Shown here: positions 53,673 through 62,667 of the stretch, piece by piece | How the letters are laid out: each line of letters starts with the position of its first letter | Numbering within the stretch: the first letter of the stretch is position 1 | Source: Bog-473 sp963783965 | GTDB lineage: Bacteria > Actinomycetota > Acidimicrobiia > Acidimicrobiales > RAAP-2 | DNA length: 64,000 nt | Reading direction: 5' to 3' | NCBI GenBank assembly: GCA_963783965.1 | Contig: CAWAPQ010000014.1 | Coordinates: forward strand, 186,001-250,000 | Position numbers and translations under genes: made by a program | Notes under the pieces: generated by a model | Database searches by the model: none | Told to the model about the DNA's origin: nothing | What the model saw: the letters and a program-made list of their open reading frames with translations, nothing else

Positions 53673-54710
53673 ATGCACAACAACCCCTTGCCCCCGGACG
53701 CGCCCGCGGGCGCTCGCACCCGCCACCTCGGCCGCAGCGCTGCCATCGGGGCCCTCGCCCTCTGCGGCCTGGCGTTCAGCGCCCTCCCGGCCGGTGCCTC
53801 GGGTGGCTCGGTGAGCCTGGTGGCCTACTCCACCCCCAAGCCGGCCTACAGCGCGCTGGCCGCCGCCTTCGCCAAGACGAAGGCCGGCGCGGGCATCACC
53901 GTCTCCTCCTCCTTCGGCCCTTCGGGCACCCAGGCCACCTCGGTGGCCGACGGGCTCCCCGCCGACCTCGTCAACTTCTCGCTGAGCCCGGACATGACCA
54001 AGGTCGTCAAGGCCGGTCTCGTCTCGAGCACGTGGGACCGGACCCCGACCAAGGGCATGGTCACGAACTCCATCGTCTCGTTCATCGTGCGTCCGGGCAA
54101 TCCCAAGCACATCACCACCTGGGCCGACCTCATTAAGTCGGGCGTCGGGGTGATCACGCCCAACGTCTTCAGCTCGGGGAGCGCCAAGTGGAACCTCATG
54201 GCGGCCTACGGCGCCCAGATCTCGCTGGGCAAGTCGCCCGCCCAGGCGCAGTCGTACGTGACGCAGCTGTTGAAGAACGCGGTGGCGCAACCGGCCAGCG
54301 CCAGCGCCGCACTGCAGACGTTCCTCTCAGGACAAGGCGACGTCCTCCTCGACTACGAGGACGACGGGCTCTACGCCAAGAGCCAGGGTGAGGCGGTCAG
54401 CGTCATCACCCCGCCGCAGACGATCCTGATTCAGAACCCGATCGCGGTGACCAAGACGGCCAGCCCCGCCGCCAAGGCCTTCCTGGCCTACCTCCTCTCC
54501 CCCGCCGGCCAGACCGTCTGGGGGAAGCAGGGCTACCGCCCCGTGCTCCCGGCGGTGGCGGCCAAGTTCAACTTCCCGACGCCCAAGACGCTGTTCACCA
54601 TCGACAAGCTCGGCGGGTGGACCTCGGTCAACACGAAGTTCTTCGACCCGACCTCGGGCATTGTGGCGAAGATCGAGCAGTCGCTCGGCGTCTCCACCGC
54701 CAGCTCGTAG
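53673..54710 (+). CDS. Sulfate/thiosulfate-binding protein of an ABC importer
   Basis: 345 aa. Signal peptide residues ~20-43 ending PAGASG; no lipobox. Sbp/CysP family: VSLVAYSTPKPAYSALAAAF, SFGPSGTQATSVADGLPADLV, VTPNVF-like VITPNVFSSGSAKWNLMAAY, then DVLLDYEDDGL. Start ATG 53673 sits 6 nt after a TAnnnT box. First gene of the sulfate uptake operon with cysT, cysW and cysA. Imports sulfate or thiosulfate for cysteine synthesis. Confidence 0.92.
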   Translation: MHNNPLPPDAPAGARTRHLGRSAAIGALALCGLAFSALPAGASGGSVSLVAYSTPKPAYSALAAAFAKTKAGAGITVSSSFGPSGTQATSVADGLPADLVNFSLSPDMTKVVKAGLVSSTWDRTPTKGMVTNSIVSFIVRPGNPKHITTWADLIKSGVGVITPNVFSSGSAKWNLMAAYGAQISLGKSPAQAQSYVTQLLKNAVAQPASASAALQTFLSGQGDVLLDYEDDGLYAKSQGEAVSVITPPQTILIQNPIAVTKTASPAAKAFLAYLLSPAGQTVWGKQGYRPVLPAVAAKFNFPTPKTLFTIDKLGGWTSVNTKFFDPTSGIVAKIEQSLGVSTASS

Positions 54711-54716
54711 GAAGCG

Positions 54717-55637
54717 GTGAGCAGCACGGGCGTCTCGGTCGACGACCTGGGTCTCCCCGGGCCGACCGGCGCGCCCGCTGACCGCCGACAGGGCCGGGGG
54801 AGGCGCCGCCCTCCCCCCTCGGCGCCTCCCCCGGCCCTGATCGCGGCGGGAAGGATGGCCGGGCGCATCGGCGGCCCTGCGCTCGCCGTCACCTACCTGT
54901 CCCTGCTGGTGCTGCTGCCGCTGGCCGCGGTGGTGGCCAAGGCGTTCAGCGGCGGCTGGGGTGCGTTCTGGACGGCCATCTCCAACCCGATCGCGGTCTC
55001 GGCACTGGAGCTCACGCTGGTCCTCTCCGCCATTGTGGCGGTGGTCAACTCCATCGCCGGCCTGGCCATCTCGTGGGTGCTCGTGCGCGACGACTTTCGG
55101 GGCAAGGCGCTCGTGAGCGCCGTCATCGACCTCCCCTTCGCGCTGCCCACCGTCGTGGCCGGCCTCACCCTGCTCACGCTGTACGGCGTGGACAGCCCGC
55201 TGCACGTCGACCTGGCCGGCACGCGGCTCGGCGTGGCGGCCGCACTGCTCTTCGTGACGTTGCCCTTCTGCGTGCGCAGCGTCCAGCCCGTGCTGGCCGA
55301 GCTCGACGCCGAGACCGAGGACGCCGCCGCGTCACTCGGTGCGACGCGCCGCCAGGTCCTGTTCCGGGTGATCCTCCCGAGCGTGCTGCCCTCCGTGCTG
55401 GCCGGCGCCGGCCTGGCCTTCGCCCGCGCCGTCGGCGAGTTCGGGTCGATCGTCCTCATTTCGGGCAATCTCCCGTTCAAGACCGAGGTGGCCTCGTCCT
55501 ATATCTTCGGGCTGGCCCAGAGCGACGACTTCTCGGGCGCCAGCGCGGTGTCCGTGGTCCTCGTCGCCATCTCGCTGGTGGTCCTCATCGGCATCGGGTG
55601 GGGCCGGCGGCGCTTCGAGATACCGGACACCATATGA
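54717..55637 (+). CDS. cysT: Sulfate ABC permease CysT
   Basis: 306 aa from GTG 54717. Six transmembrane helices after a Pro/Arg-rich cytosolic tail; EAA loop ETEDAASLGATRRQVLFRVILPSVLP in the usual CysT position and FEVASSYIFGLAQSDD at the end. 6 bp after the binding-protein gene; stop overlaps cysW (ATGA). Confidence 0.92.
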   Translation: MSSTGVSVDDLGLPGPTGAPADRRQGRGRRRPPPSAPPPALIAAGRMAGRIGGPALAVTYLSLLVLLPLAAVVAKAFSGGWGAFWTAISNPIAVSALELTLVLSAIVAVVNSIAGLAISWVLVRDDFRGKALVSAVIDLPFALPTVVAGLTLLTLYGVDSPLHVDLAGTRLGVAAALLFVTLPFCVRSVQPVLAELDAETEDAAASLGATRRQVLFRVILPSVLPSVLAGAGLAFARAVGEFGSIVLISGNLPFKTEVASSYIFGLAQSDDFSGASAVSVVLVAISLVVLIGIGWGRRRFEIPDTI

Positions 55638-56455
55638 AGGGCTCCCCCTGGCGCCTCCCGCTGCGCTACGTCGTCCTCGCCTATCTGGCGCTGCTCGTCA
55701 TCGTGCCCGTCGGCGCGGTCTTCTACCACGCCTTCTCGCCCGGGCTCGGGAAGGCGTGGGACGCGTTCACCACGCCCGACGGCCTGCACGCGTTGGTGCT
55801 CACGCTCATTGTGGTGGCGGTCGCCGTGCCGCTCAACACCGTCTTCGGCGTCGGCGTGTCGATCATCCTGGCCCGCCACCGGTTCCCGGGCGCGTGGCTG
55901 CTCGATGCCCTCATCGACATCCCCCTCGCCATTTCGCCCGTCATCATCGGCCTCTCGCTGATCCTCGTCTACGGCCACACCGGCTGGTGGGGGAACTGGC
56001 TCGCCGCACGCGGCATCACCGTCATCTTCTCCGTGCCCGGCATCATCATGGCGTCGGCGGCGGTCTCGCTGCCCTACGTCGTGCGCGAGGTGCTCCCGGT
56101 GCTCCAGGAGATCGGAACCGATCAGGAGCAGGCGGCCCGCACGCTGGGGGCCAGGCCGTTCACGATCTTCCGCCGCATCACGCTGCCCAACATCCGCCGG
56201 GGCCTCGCCTACGGGGTGACGCTCACCACGGCCCGCGTGCTGGGCGAGTTCGGTGCCGTCTCCGTCGTGTCGGGCGCCATCGCCGGGAAGACACAGACCT
56301 ACACTATTTTCATCTCCGAGAGCATCGACAACCTCCAGCCCCAGGCCGCCTACGTCGGCGCGGTCGTCCTCTGCCTGGCCGCGCTGATCGTCCTGAGCGC
56401 CCTGACGCTGACCGACCGCAACCGCGATGCCTGGCACGGGACGGTGCCGGCGTGA
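55634..56455 (+). CDS. cysW: Sulfate ABC permease CysW
   Basis: 273 aa from ATG 55634. Six transmembrane helices; EAA loop TDQEQAARTLGARPFTIFRRITLPNIR and CysW-typical ARVLGEFGAVSVVSGAIAGKTQT. Stop overlaps the cysA start (GTGA). Partner of CysT in the membrane. Confidence 0.93.
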   Translation: MKGSPWRLPLRYVVLAYLALLVIVPVGAVFYHAFSPGLGKAWDAFTTPDGLHALVLTLIVVAVAVPLNTVFGVGVSIILARHRFPGAWLLDALIDIPLAISPVIIGLSLILVYGHTGWWGNWLAARGITVIFSVPGIIMASAAVSLPYVVREVLPVLQEIGTDQEQAARTLGARPFTIFRRITLPNIRRGLAYGVTLTTARVLGEFGAVSVVSGAIAGKTQTYTIFISESIDNLQPQAAYVGAVVLCLAALIVLSALTLTDRNRDAWHGTVPA

Positions 56456-57441
56456 GCATCGAGGTCGAGTCCATCTCGAAACGCTTCGGCGACGCCGTCG
56501 CCCTCGACGACGTGTCGCTCGAGGTGCCGAGCGGCTCGCTGACGGCGCTGCTCGGCCCGAGCGGCGGCGGCAAGTCGACCCTGCTGCGCATCATCGCCGG
56601 GCTCGACACGGCCGACACCGGCGTCGTGCGCATTGAGGGTGAGGACCTGACCCACACGCCGGCGCGCAGTCGCGGCGTCGGCTTCTGCTTCCAGCATTAC
56701 GCGCCCTTCCGCCACCTGACGGTGCGGCGCAACGTGGCCTTCGGCCTCGAGATCCGCCGCCGTCCCAAGGCCGAGATCACGGCCCGCGTCGACGAGCTGC
56801 TCGAGCTGGTCGGCCTGTCCCACCTCGGCGAGCGCTACCCGTCGCAGCTCTCGGGGGGCCAGCGCCAGCGCATGGCCCTGGCCCGGGCGCTGGCCATTGA
56901 GCCCAAGGTGCTGCTCCTCGACGAGCCCTTCGGCGCGCTCGACGCCCAGGTGCGCACCCAGCTGCGCCTGTGGCTGCGCGACCTCCACGCCACCCTGCCG
57001 GTGACGACGGTGCTGGTCACCCACGACCAGGAGGAGGCCATGGAGGTGGCCGACCGCCTGGCCATTGTGAACCACGGCCGCCTGGAACAGGTGGGCGCGC
57101 CGGCCGACATGTACGACCACCCGGCCAACGAGTTCGTCCTGACCTTCCTGGGCTCCGCCACCCGGCTCGGCGGCCAGTGGGTGCGCCCGCACGACCTGGT
57201 GGTGCACCCCGTCGACGCCGGCAAACCGAGTGCGACGGCGGTCGAGGGCACGGTGGCGCGGGTCACGCACCTCGGATTCGAGGTCAAGGTCGACGTGGAC
57301 CTGGCCGACGACGAGGCCTGCTGGGTCCAGCTCAGCCGGGGCAGCGCCGCCGAGCTCGGGCTGCAGGCGGGGCAGCGGGTCTGGGTGGCGCGCGCCGACG
57401 CCACCAGCGCGCCGGACCGCCTCCCCAGCCTCAGCGCCTGA
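56452..57441 (+). CDS. cysA: Sulfate ABC importer ATPase CysA
   Basis: 329 aa from GTG 56452. Walker A LLGPSGGGKSTLLRIIAG, Q-loop FQHYAPFRHLTV (CysA type), signature LSGGQRQRMALARALAIEP, Walker B VLLLDEPFGALDAQVR, H-loop LVTHDQEEAMEVADR, then the CysA regulatory tail. Last gene of the operon. No other cys genes follow. Confidence 0.93.
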   Translation: MSIEVESISKRFGDAVALDDVSLEVPSGSLTALLGPSGGGKSTLLRIIAGLDTADTGVVRIEGEDLTHTPARSRGVGFCFQHYAPFRHLTVRRNVAFGLEIRRRPKAEITARVDELLELVGLSHLGERYPSQLSGGQRQRMALARALAIEPKVLLLDEPFGALDAQVRTQLRLWLRDLHATLPVTTVLVTHDQEEAMEVADRLAIVNHGRLEQVGAPADMYDHPANEFVLTFLGSATRLGGQWVRPHDLVVHPVDAGKPSATAVEGTVARVTHLGFEVKVDVDLADDEACWVQLSRGSAAELGLQAGQRVWVARADATSAPDRLPSLSA

Positions 57442-57473
57442 ACCCGCCACCCCGCCGCGTCCCGGCAACGCGC

Positions 57474-58997
57474 TCAGCCCACGGTCTGGCGCCGACCCGG
57501 CTGCTGCGCCGGGGGCGTCTGGAGCGCGCCGGGGAAGGCCGGCAGGGGCAGTGACGACTGCTGCGTCTGGTACGCCAGCTGGGCCGCGGTGGCCGACGCG
57601 CTGGCCGCCGGGATCGACGGCGCGGCCTCGGGCGACTGCTGGAAGGCGGTGGTGAAGTCGCCGAACGTGCTGCGGCGCCAGTCGCTGATGTTGGGCTCGG
57701 TGATGCCCGTGACGCGCTCGAGGAAGCGCAGCACCGACGTGTGGTCGTGCGGCGTCGAGCAGACGCAGCCGCCGACGGTCCAGGGCGAGACGACGATGGC
57801 CGGCACCCGGAAACCCGAGCCGAGGTTGAGCCCGCCGCCGGGGGTGCCGCCCGGCGAGTTGAGCGTGACGAACTCCTCCGCCGTGCCCGTGGGCGGCGTG
57901 ATGGGTGGCACGTGATCGAAAAAGCCGTCGTTCTCGTCGTAGTTGAGGATGAACACCGTCGAGTTCCACAGGTCCTCGTTGGCCGCCAGCGCCTCTATTT
58001 TCGAGGCCACGAATTGCGCGCCTGCGGCGGGGAGGAAGGACGGGTGTTCCGACGCCACCGACGTCGGGAAGAGCCAGCTCACCGTCGGCAGCGTGCCGTT
58101 GGCGCAGTCCTCTTCGAAGGCCATGGTCGGGTCACTGGCGGGCTGGCCGTTCATGAGCGTGCTCACGCCGAAGGCGTTCTGGTACAGGCTCGAGGTCGTC
58201 GGGGCGTTGATGAACTGGCTGAAGAACTCGAGCACGTTGGTGCCGTAGTTGTCCGCCTGTTGGTAGCACTTCCACGAGACGCCGGCGTTCTGCAGCCGCT
58301 CGGCCATGGTGGTCCAGCTGTAGGTGCCGTTGGGCGCGTTGTTGTCCAGTGCGGGGCCGCCGGCCTGCCCGTCGGGATCGACCGTCCCGGTCATCCACAT
58401 GTAGCGGTTGGGGTGGGTCGGACCCAGGATGGAGCAGAAGTAGTTGTCGCAGATGGTGAACGCGTTGGCCAGCGCGTACTGGAACGGGATGTCGTTCGCC
58501 GTGTAGTAGCCCATGGTGAACGGTCCGTTGGTGTCGCTGTCCGCCGCGATGTGCGAGCGCAGCCAGCCGTCCATCTGGCCGTTGGCCCACGAGGAGTGCT
58601 GCACCTGCCAGGCGTGGCTGAGCGAGGGCACGGCCTGGGCCGACGAGTTCGACGTGTCGAGGTGGTACGGCAGCAGGTAGCTGTCGGGATTGTCCGGATC
58701 GGGCTGGGCGAAGACGGAGTGCCCGTCGGCCAGCCGCATGGCGCGCGGGTCACCGAACCCGCGCACGCCCGAGAGCGTGCCGAAGTAGTGGTCGAAGCTG
58801 CGGTTCTCCTGCATCAGGAGCACGACGTGCTTGACCTGGCTGAGGTCGAAGCTGGCCGGGTTGGCCCCGGCGATGGCCTTGCGCACGCTGGAGGGCAGAT
58901 ACGCCGCCAGGGCGGCGCCGGCCGCCGCGCCGGCCCCTCCCTTCAGGAGCTGGCGACGGGAGAACGGCGTGGACAGGAAGTTGGCATCAGTGGTCAT
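57474..58997 (-). CDS. Tat-exported phospholipase C-like phosphoesterase
   Basis: 507 aa. Twin-Arg signal FSRRQLLKGG followed by AGAAAGAALAAYLPSS. Alkaline-phosphatase-superfamily PLC: LLMQENRSFDHYFGTLSGVRGF holds the metal and nucleophile residues, FILNYDENDGFFDHV and AIVVSPWT supply metal ligands. Non-specific bacterial phospholipase C or acid phosphatase; likely scavenges phosphate outside the cell. The C-terminus is an Ala/Gln/Pro tail. Convergent with cysA. Confidence 0.87.
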   Translation of the reverse strand: MTTDANFLSTPFSRRQLLKGGAGAAAGAALAAYLPSSVRKAIAGANPASFDLSQVKHVVLLMQENRSFDHYFGTLSGVRGFGDPRAMRLADGHSVFAQPDPDNPDSYLLPYHLDTSNSSAQAVPSLSHAWQVQHSSWANGQMDGWLRSHIAADSDTNGPFTMGYYTANDIPFQYALANAFTICDNYFCSILGPTHPNRYMWMTGTVDPDGQAGGPALDNNAPNGTYSWTTMAERLQNAGVSWKCYQQADNYGTNVLEFFSQFINAPTTSSLYQNAFGVSTLMNGQPASDPTMAFEEDCANGTLPTVSWLFPTSVASEHPSFLPAAGAQFVASKIEALAANEDLWNSTVFILNYDENDGFFDHVPPITPPTGTAEEFVTLNSPGGTPGGGLNLGSGFRVPAIVVSPWTVGGCVCSTPHDHTSVLRFLERVTGITEPNISDWRRSTFGDFTTAFQQSPEAAPSIPAASASATAAQLAYQTQQSSLPLPAFPGALQTPPAQQPGRRQTVG

Positions 58998-59054
58998 GGG
59001 AGTCCTCTTTCGTGGGAGTGACGAATGGTCGGGGGGACGGGTGGGACGGGGTAC

Positions 59055-60242
59055 TCAGTGGTGGGGGTGCCGGGGCGGCGTGGGGGGCGTGGGGGCCACC
59101 GGGCCACCGGCGGTGGTGGTCGGGACGGCGAAGCCCGTGACGACGCGCACCTTGTTGTTGGAGGTGTCGGCGACGTACAGGTCCGCCGTGCCGGCGTCCA
59201 CCGCGACGGCGAAGGGCGTGTTGAGCTTCGCCGCTGCGGCCGGCCCGCCGTTGCCGCTGCTCCCCTTGGCCGCGGTCGTGTCGACGATGGTCGAGATGGT
59301 CCCGTTCGGCGTCACCTCGCGCACGGCGTTGTTGAAGGTGTCCGCGATGAAGAGGTCGCCGGCCTGGTCGAGGGCGACGCCCTGCGGGCTGTTCAGGCGG
59401 GCCTGCGTGGCCGGCCCGCCGTCGCCGCTGAAGCCGCCGAGACCGCCGGAGGGCTGATCGGCCGCCACGTCGCCGGCCACCGTCGTGATGATCCCGTTGG
59501 TGGAGACGCGCCGGATGACGTTGTTGCCCGAGTCGGCGACGTAGAGGTTGCCGAGGGCATCGACCGCCAGCCCCGTAGGCGAGGAGAGCTCGGCCCGCCA
59601 GGCCGGACCGTTGTCGCCCCTGTAGCCGGCGGTGCCGTTACCGGCCACCGTCGAGATGGAGCCTCCCGGCGTGACCTCGCGCACGACGTTGTTGAAGGTG
59701 TCGGCGATGAAGACGTCGCCCTTGGCGTTGACCGCCACCCCCTGGGGGCTGTCGAGCTCGGCCCGCGTGGCGGGACCGCCGAACTGACCCCGGAAGCCCT
59801 CGGTGCCGTTGCCGGCGACGAGGTGGATGGTGCCGTCGGGAGTGATCTCGCGCACGACGTCGTCCTGCGTGTCGGCGAGGAAGAGGTCGCCCGCCTTGTC
59901 GCGCGCCAACGCGGTCGGTTGACCGAGCGTCGCCGCCGTGGCGGGACCGCCGTCGCCGCTCTCCCCCGTTGCCTCGTACGACCCGGCGATCGTCGTGGTC
60001 GCGCTGCCGACAATGCTCGCCACGACATTGTCCTCTGTGTTCGACACGTCGATGGTGCCGTCGGCCGCGGCAATGCCTTGCGGATCGTCGAGCGAGGTTC
60101 CGGGCGGCGCGGTGAAGGTCACCGCCGCAATGGTGAGTGGCGTGGCGGCGGAAGCCGTGGCGACACTGCCCGCGGCAGTCGACACAACGGTTCCGCACAC
60201 CGCGCAGGCCACGACGGCCAGTCGGGTTCGGCTGGTGGGCAT
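59055..60242 (-). CDS. Secreted NHL-repeat protein
   Basis: 395 aa from ATG 60242, AAAGGTG ribosome binding site 8 nt upstream. Signal peptide ~1-33 (VVACAVCGTVVSTAAGSVATASA). Six or so NHL blades of ~55 residues, each with LNSPQGVALDQAGDLFIADT and NNVVREVTPG, making a propeller that binds partners outside the cell. C-terminus is Pro/His. Function unknown. It follows the PLC gene's upstream side on the same strand by 57 bp. Confidence 0.85.
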   Translation of the reverse strand: MPTSRTRLAVVACAVCGTVVSTAAGSVATASAATPLTIAAVTFTAPPGTSLDDPQGIAAADGTIDVSNTEDNVVASIVGSATTTIAGSYEATGESGDGGPATAATLGQPTALARDKAGDLFLADTQDDVVREITPDGTIHLVAGNGTEGFRGQFGGPATRAELDSPQGVAVNAKGDVFIADTFNNVVREVTPGGSISTVAGNGTAGYRGDNGPAWRAELSSPTGLAVDALGNLYVADSGNNVIRRVSTNGIITTVAGDVAADQPSGGLGGFSGDGGPATQARLNSPQGVALDQAGDLFIADTFNNAVREVTPNGTISTIVDTTAAKGSSGNGGPAAAAKLNTPFAVAVDAGTADLYVADTSNNKVRVVTGFAVPTTTAGGPVAPTPPTPPRHPHH

Positions 60243-60960
60243 GAGTGGGCACCTTTCGTTCGTCGTCGCTCTTTCAACGCGACGACGCGTTTGGTACCCA
60301 GGGTCTGTGACGCGTGGTCGGACGAGCAGTGAAGGCGAGATGAAATGAATTCGAACGACGCGTGTCGCGCGACACAGCACACGCACAGCGCCAAAAGACT
60401 GGCCGCGGCACACGGGTGTGTCGCATATGGGTTGTGCGTCCGTTGACCCTTATCGCCTCAATGAGCCATCGGAAAGGGCCCGCGAAAGCCTCAATGCGCC
60501 CCCTGCTCCGCCCGCCGAAGGCCCCTGCGGCGACAGCTTCTGCCCAGTCCGAATTCGGTCCGGAAACCAACCCGGCGCGCCGCCCGCGCAGCCGCCGTGC
60601 CGCGGTCGACCATCGGCTGACCCGCCCAGGCCGCCCTGCCTCGCTTCCAAAGTACACGGCTGTAACTCAGCTCCCGCGGACCCCAACAAGCGTTTCTCGC
60701 CCCGCGAAAGGGCCGAATTGGAAAAAAAGTTTTGTCAGAGAGTTGTCACCCCCCGACCGGTCCGAAGGCCCTAATTCCGTTCGTAAATCAGGGCCGTCGC
60801 AACCCCTTCGCGCGCTAATTCACCAGGTGAACGCACTACGGATGGTTGCAAACCCGTTGCAGGTTGGGAGAAACTTTGGGCGTGGGAATGAAGGGCGCCG
60901 GTAGCACGGTGTTTTGCCCTCCACTCCCCTACCTGTACCGACGTGCGAAGGAGGTGCCGA

Positions 60961-60987
60961 ATGACCAGAGGCACGCATTGGGGCTAG
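60961..60987 (+). CDS. 8-residue micro-ORF with strong ribosome binding site, possible leader peptide
   Basis: ATG 60961 follows AAGGAGGTG (60948-60956), one of the best Shine-Dalgarno sequences in the window, at ideal spacing. It encodes MTRGTHWG and ends in tandem stops TAG TAA. Directly after is the perfect palindrome ACGGTCAGCTGACCGT (60996-61011); AGTAA before it and TTACT after it extend the stem. The MFS exporter starts 237 bp downstream on the same strand. A leader peptide controlling the exporter by attenuation is the simplest reading; not recognised as a known class. Confidence 0.45.
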   Translation: MTRGTHWG

Positions 60988-60995
60988 TAACCCCG

Positions 60996-61011
60996 ACGGT
61001 CAGCTGACCGT
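60996..61011. promoter_or_regulatory. Perfect 16-bp palindrome
   Basis: ACGGTCAGCTGACCGT equals its own reverse complement over 16 bp. Lies 9 bp after the micro-ORF stop. It may be a repressor operator of the MFS gene or the stem of a leader hairpin. Confidence 0.6.
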
Positions 61012-61223
61012 TACTCATACATACCAAGGCTTCGCTCCGTCTCCTTACACCGGGTACGGGGTGATGCCTTGTGATTATCGACACGGCGGGTCGCCGCCTT
61101 TAGCGAATTTGTTGGACGCTGAGGTGGCCCCCGCCGCTGTCGCGCCAGTGGGCAGGGGGGGAATTTGCCGGAACCGATGCGAAGGCGTGACGATCTGCAT
61201 GACGTGACGCGACGCCGGGTGCA

Positions 61224-62447
61224 ATGAGTCGGGGGAAACATCGGATCAGGCGGAAACGGCTCGGCCGTCCGTTCACACGGCTCTGGCTCGGGTTCTCCCT
61301 CGCCAGCTCGGGCGACGGGTTGGCTGCCGGGGCCGTGCCGCTGATGGCCGTGGTCGTCAACCCCCATCCCCTGGCCGTGTCCTCGGTCGTCGCAGCCGAC
61401 AGCCTTCCGTGGCTGTTGCTGGCGCTGCCGGCCGGCGCCTTCGCTGACCGGTTCGAACGCGGGCCGCTCATGGCCATCTCGAATGTGCTGCGCGCCCTCG
61501 CCATTCTGGGTGGGGCTTTCCTCATTCTGAGTGGCCACATGACGTTGGCTTTCTTGATCCTCGTCGTGCTGGTCAACGCCAGCTTCCGGGCGATCTACTA
61601 CTCCTCGCTGCAGGCGCTCGTCCCAGATCTGGTCGCATCCGATTCGCTCGAATATGCCAATGGCGTCCTCACCGGGACGGAGGCGGCGACGGAGCACCTG
61701 GTGGGACCCGTCATCGGAACCTGGCTCTTCGCCATGAGCAAGGCCGTTCCGTTCTTCGCCGACACCGTCGCGCTGGTCTCGTCGTGTTTCCCCTTTCTCA
61801 AGTTCCGCTCGAAAGCACCACGACCGGAGGGGGCCTCGACGTCGGCCTGGGAGGGGGTCCGCCTTCTCTTCGCCGACCGGCGCTTGCGGATCTTGCTCCT
61901 CATGGTGGCCTCCCTGGCCGGTCTGCAGGGAATGGAGGCCGGCGTTCTCGTCCTGCTGGCCACCACCGAGTGGGGGGTCCGGGAAGGCGCCTACGGGATC
62001 TTTCTGGCCGCGGGCGCGGCCGGGAACCTCTTCGGGAGTCTGGGCGCGAATCGGCTGGTCCGACGCTTCGGCAGCGGCCGTGCCCTCATCGGTGCCGCGC
62101 TCATTTCCGGCATTGGCTACCTGATCATGGCCGTCGCCCAGGGCTGGGAGCTCGCCGGCCCGGCCTTTGCCATCGTCGGCTATGCGGTCGGCGCCGGATC
62201 TGTCGTTGCCATCTCTCTGCGCCAGAGGCTGACTCCCGACGACCTGATGGGACGGGTCGGCGGTGCGTGGCGGGGCCTCGTGTGGGGCGCTGCGCCGGTG
62301 GGCGCCCTGGCGGCGGGAACCCTGGCTGCAATCTGGGGGCTGCGACTTCCGTTGGTCCTGGCCGGCGTGCTGCAGTGCGCCGTCGGAGTCGTCCTGGCCC
62401 GACCGCTCCTCGAGAGCCTGCGAGACGGCGCCACATCAGCCGGATAG
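61224..62447 (+). CDS. MFS transporter (multidrug/siderophore exporter type)
   Basis: 407 aa, twelve transmembrane helices. N-terminal FTRLWLGFSLASSGDGLAAGAVPLMAVV, then LPAGAFADRFERGPLM (motif A between TM2 and TM3) and NASFRAIYYSSLQALVPDLV match the MFS_3 (EntS-like) exporters. Exports a drug or secondary metabolite by proton exchange. No Shine-Dalgarno precedes ATG 61224. Upstream 260 bp hold the micro-ORF and palindrome, candidates for regulating this gene. Confidence 0.85.
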   Translation: MSRGKHRIRRKRLGRPFTRLWLGFSLASSGDGLAAGAVPLMAVVVNPHPLAVSSVVAADSLPWLLLALPAGAFADRFERGPLMAISNVLRALAILGGAFLILSGHMTLAFLILVVLVNASFRAIYYSSLQALVPDLVASDSLEYANGVLTGTEAATEHLVGPVIGTWLFAMSKAVPFFADTVALVSSCFPFLKFRSKAPRPEGASTSAWEGVRLLFADRRLRILLLMVASLAGLQGMEAGVLVLLATTEWGVREGAYGIFLAAGAAGNLFGSLGANRLVRRFGSGRALIGAALISGIGYLIMAVAQGWELAGPAFAIVGYAVGAGSVVAISLRQRLTPDDLMGRVGGAWRGLVWGAAPVGALAAGTLAAIWGLRLPLVLAGVLQCAVGVVLARPLLESLRDGATSAG

Positions 62448-62667
62448 GCCCGGGCGTTTCCGCACAACGTCCGGACAACCCACGCAGGATTCCCGCGTGA
62501 TTCGGCCCTCGGCCCCACCCAACACCTGTCCGATCGAACCTCGGGCTCCAGCGCACGCTTCCGTGCCTGACTCGGCACCAAGGGACGCCTACCCGCGCAA
62601 TCTCAAGTTGTGAACACATTCCGCCGATGTCTGAGACGTGCTCGCGGATGGCTCCGACGCCATTCAC

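Larger units (their letters stand above)
60243..61223. other. Long intergenic region
   Basis: About 980 bp with no convincing protein gene longer than the 8-residue frame at 60961. A frame on the plus strand (60362-60904) is Arg/Pro/Ser-rich and lacks any family or ribosome binding site, so I do not accept it. A direct repeat GCCTCAATG occurs at 60455 and 60488. An A/T-rich stretch with a run of seven A lies near 60722-60728. The right third holds the micro-ORF and 16-bp palindrome described separately. It must contain the promoters of the NHL gene (leftward) and probably of the MFS gene. Confidence 0.6.

Noticed and set aside
60362..60904. 180-codon frame in the intergenic region
   Set aside because: Basic Ser/Pro-rich composition, no ribosome binding site, no family; probably GC-driven.
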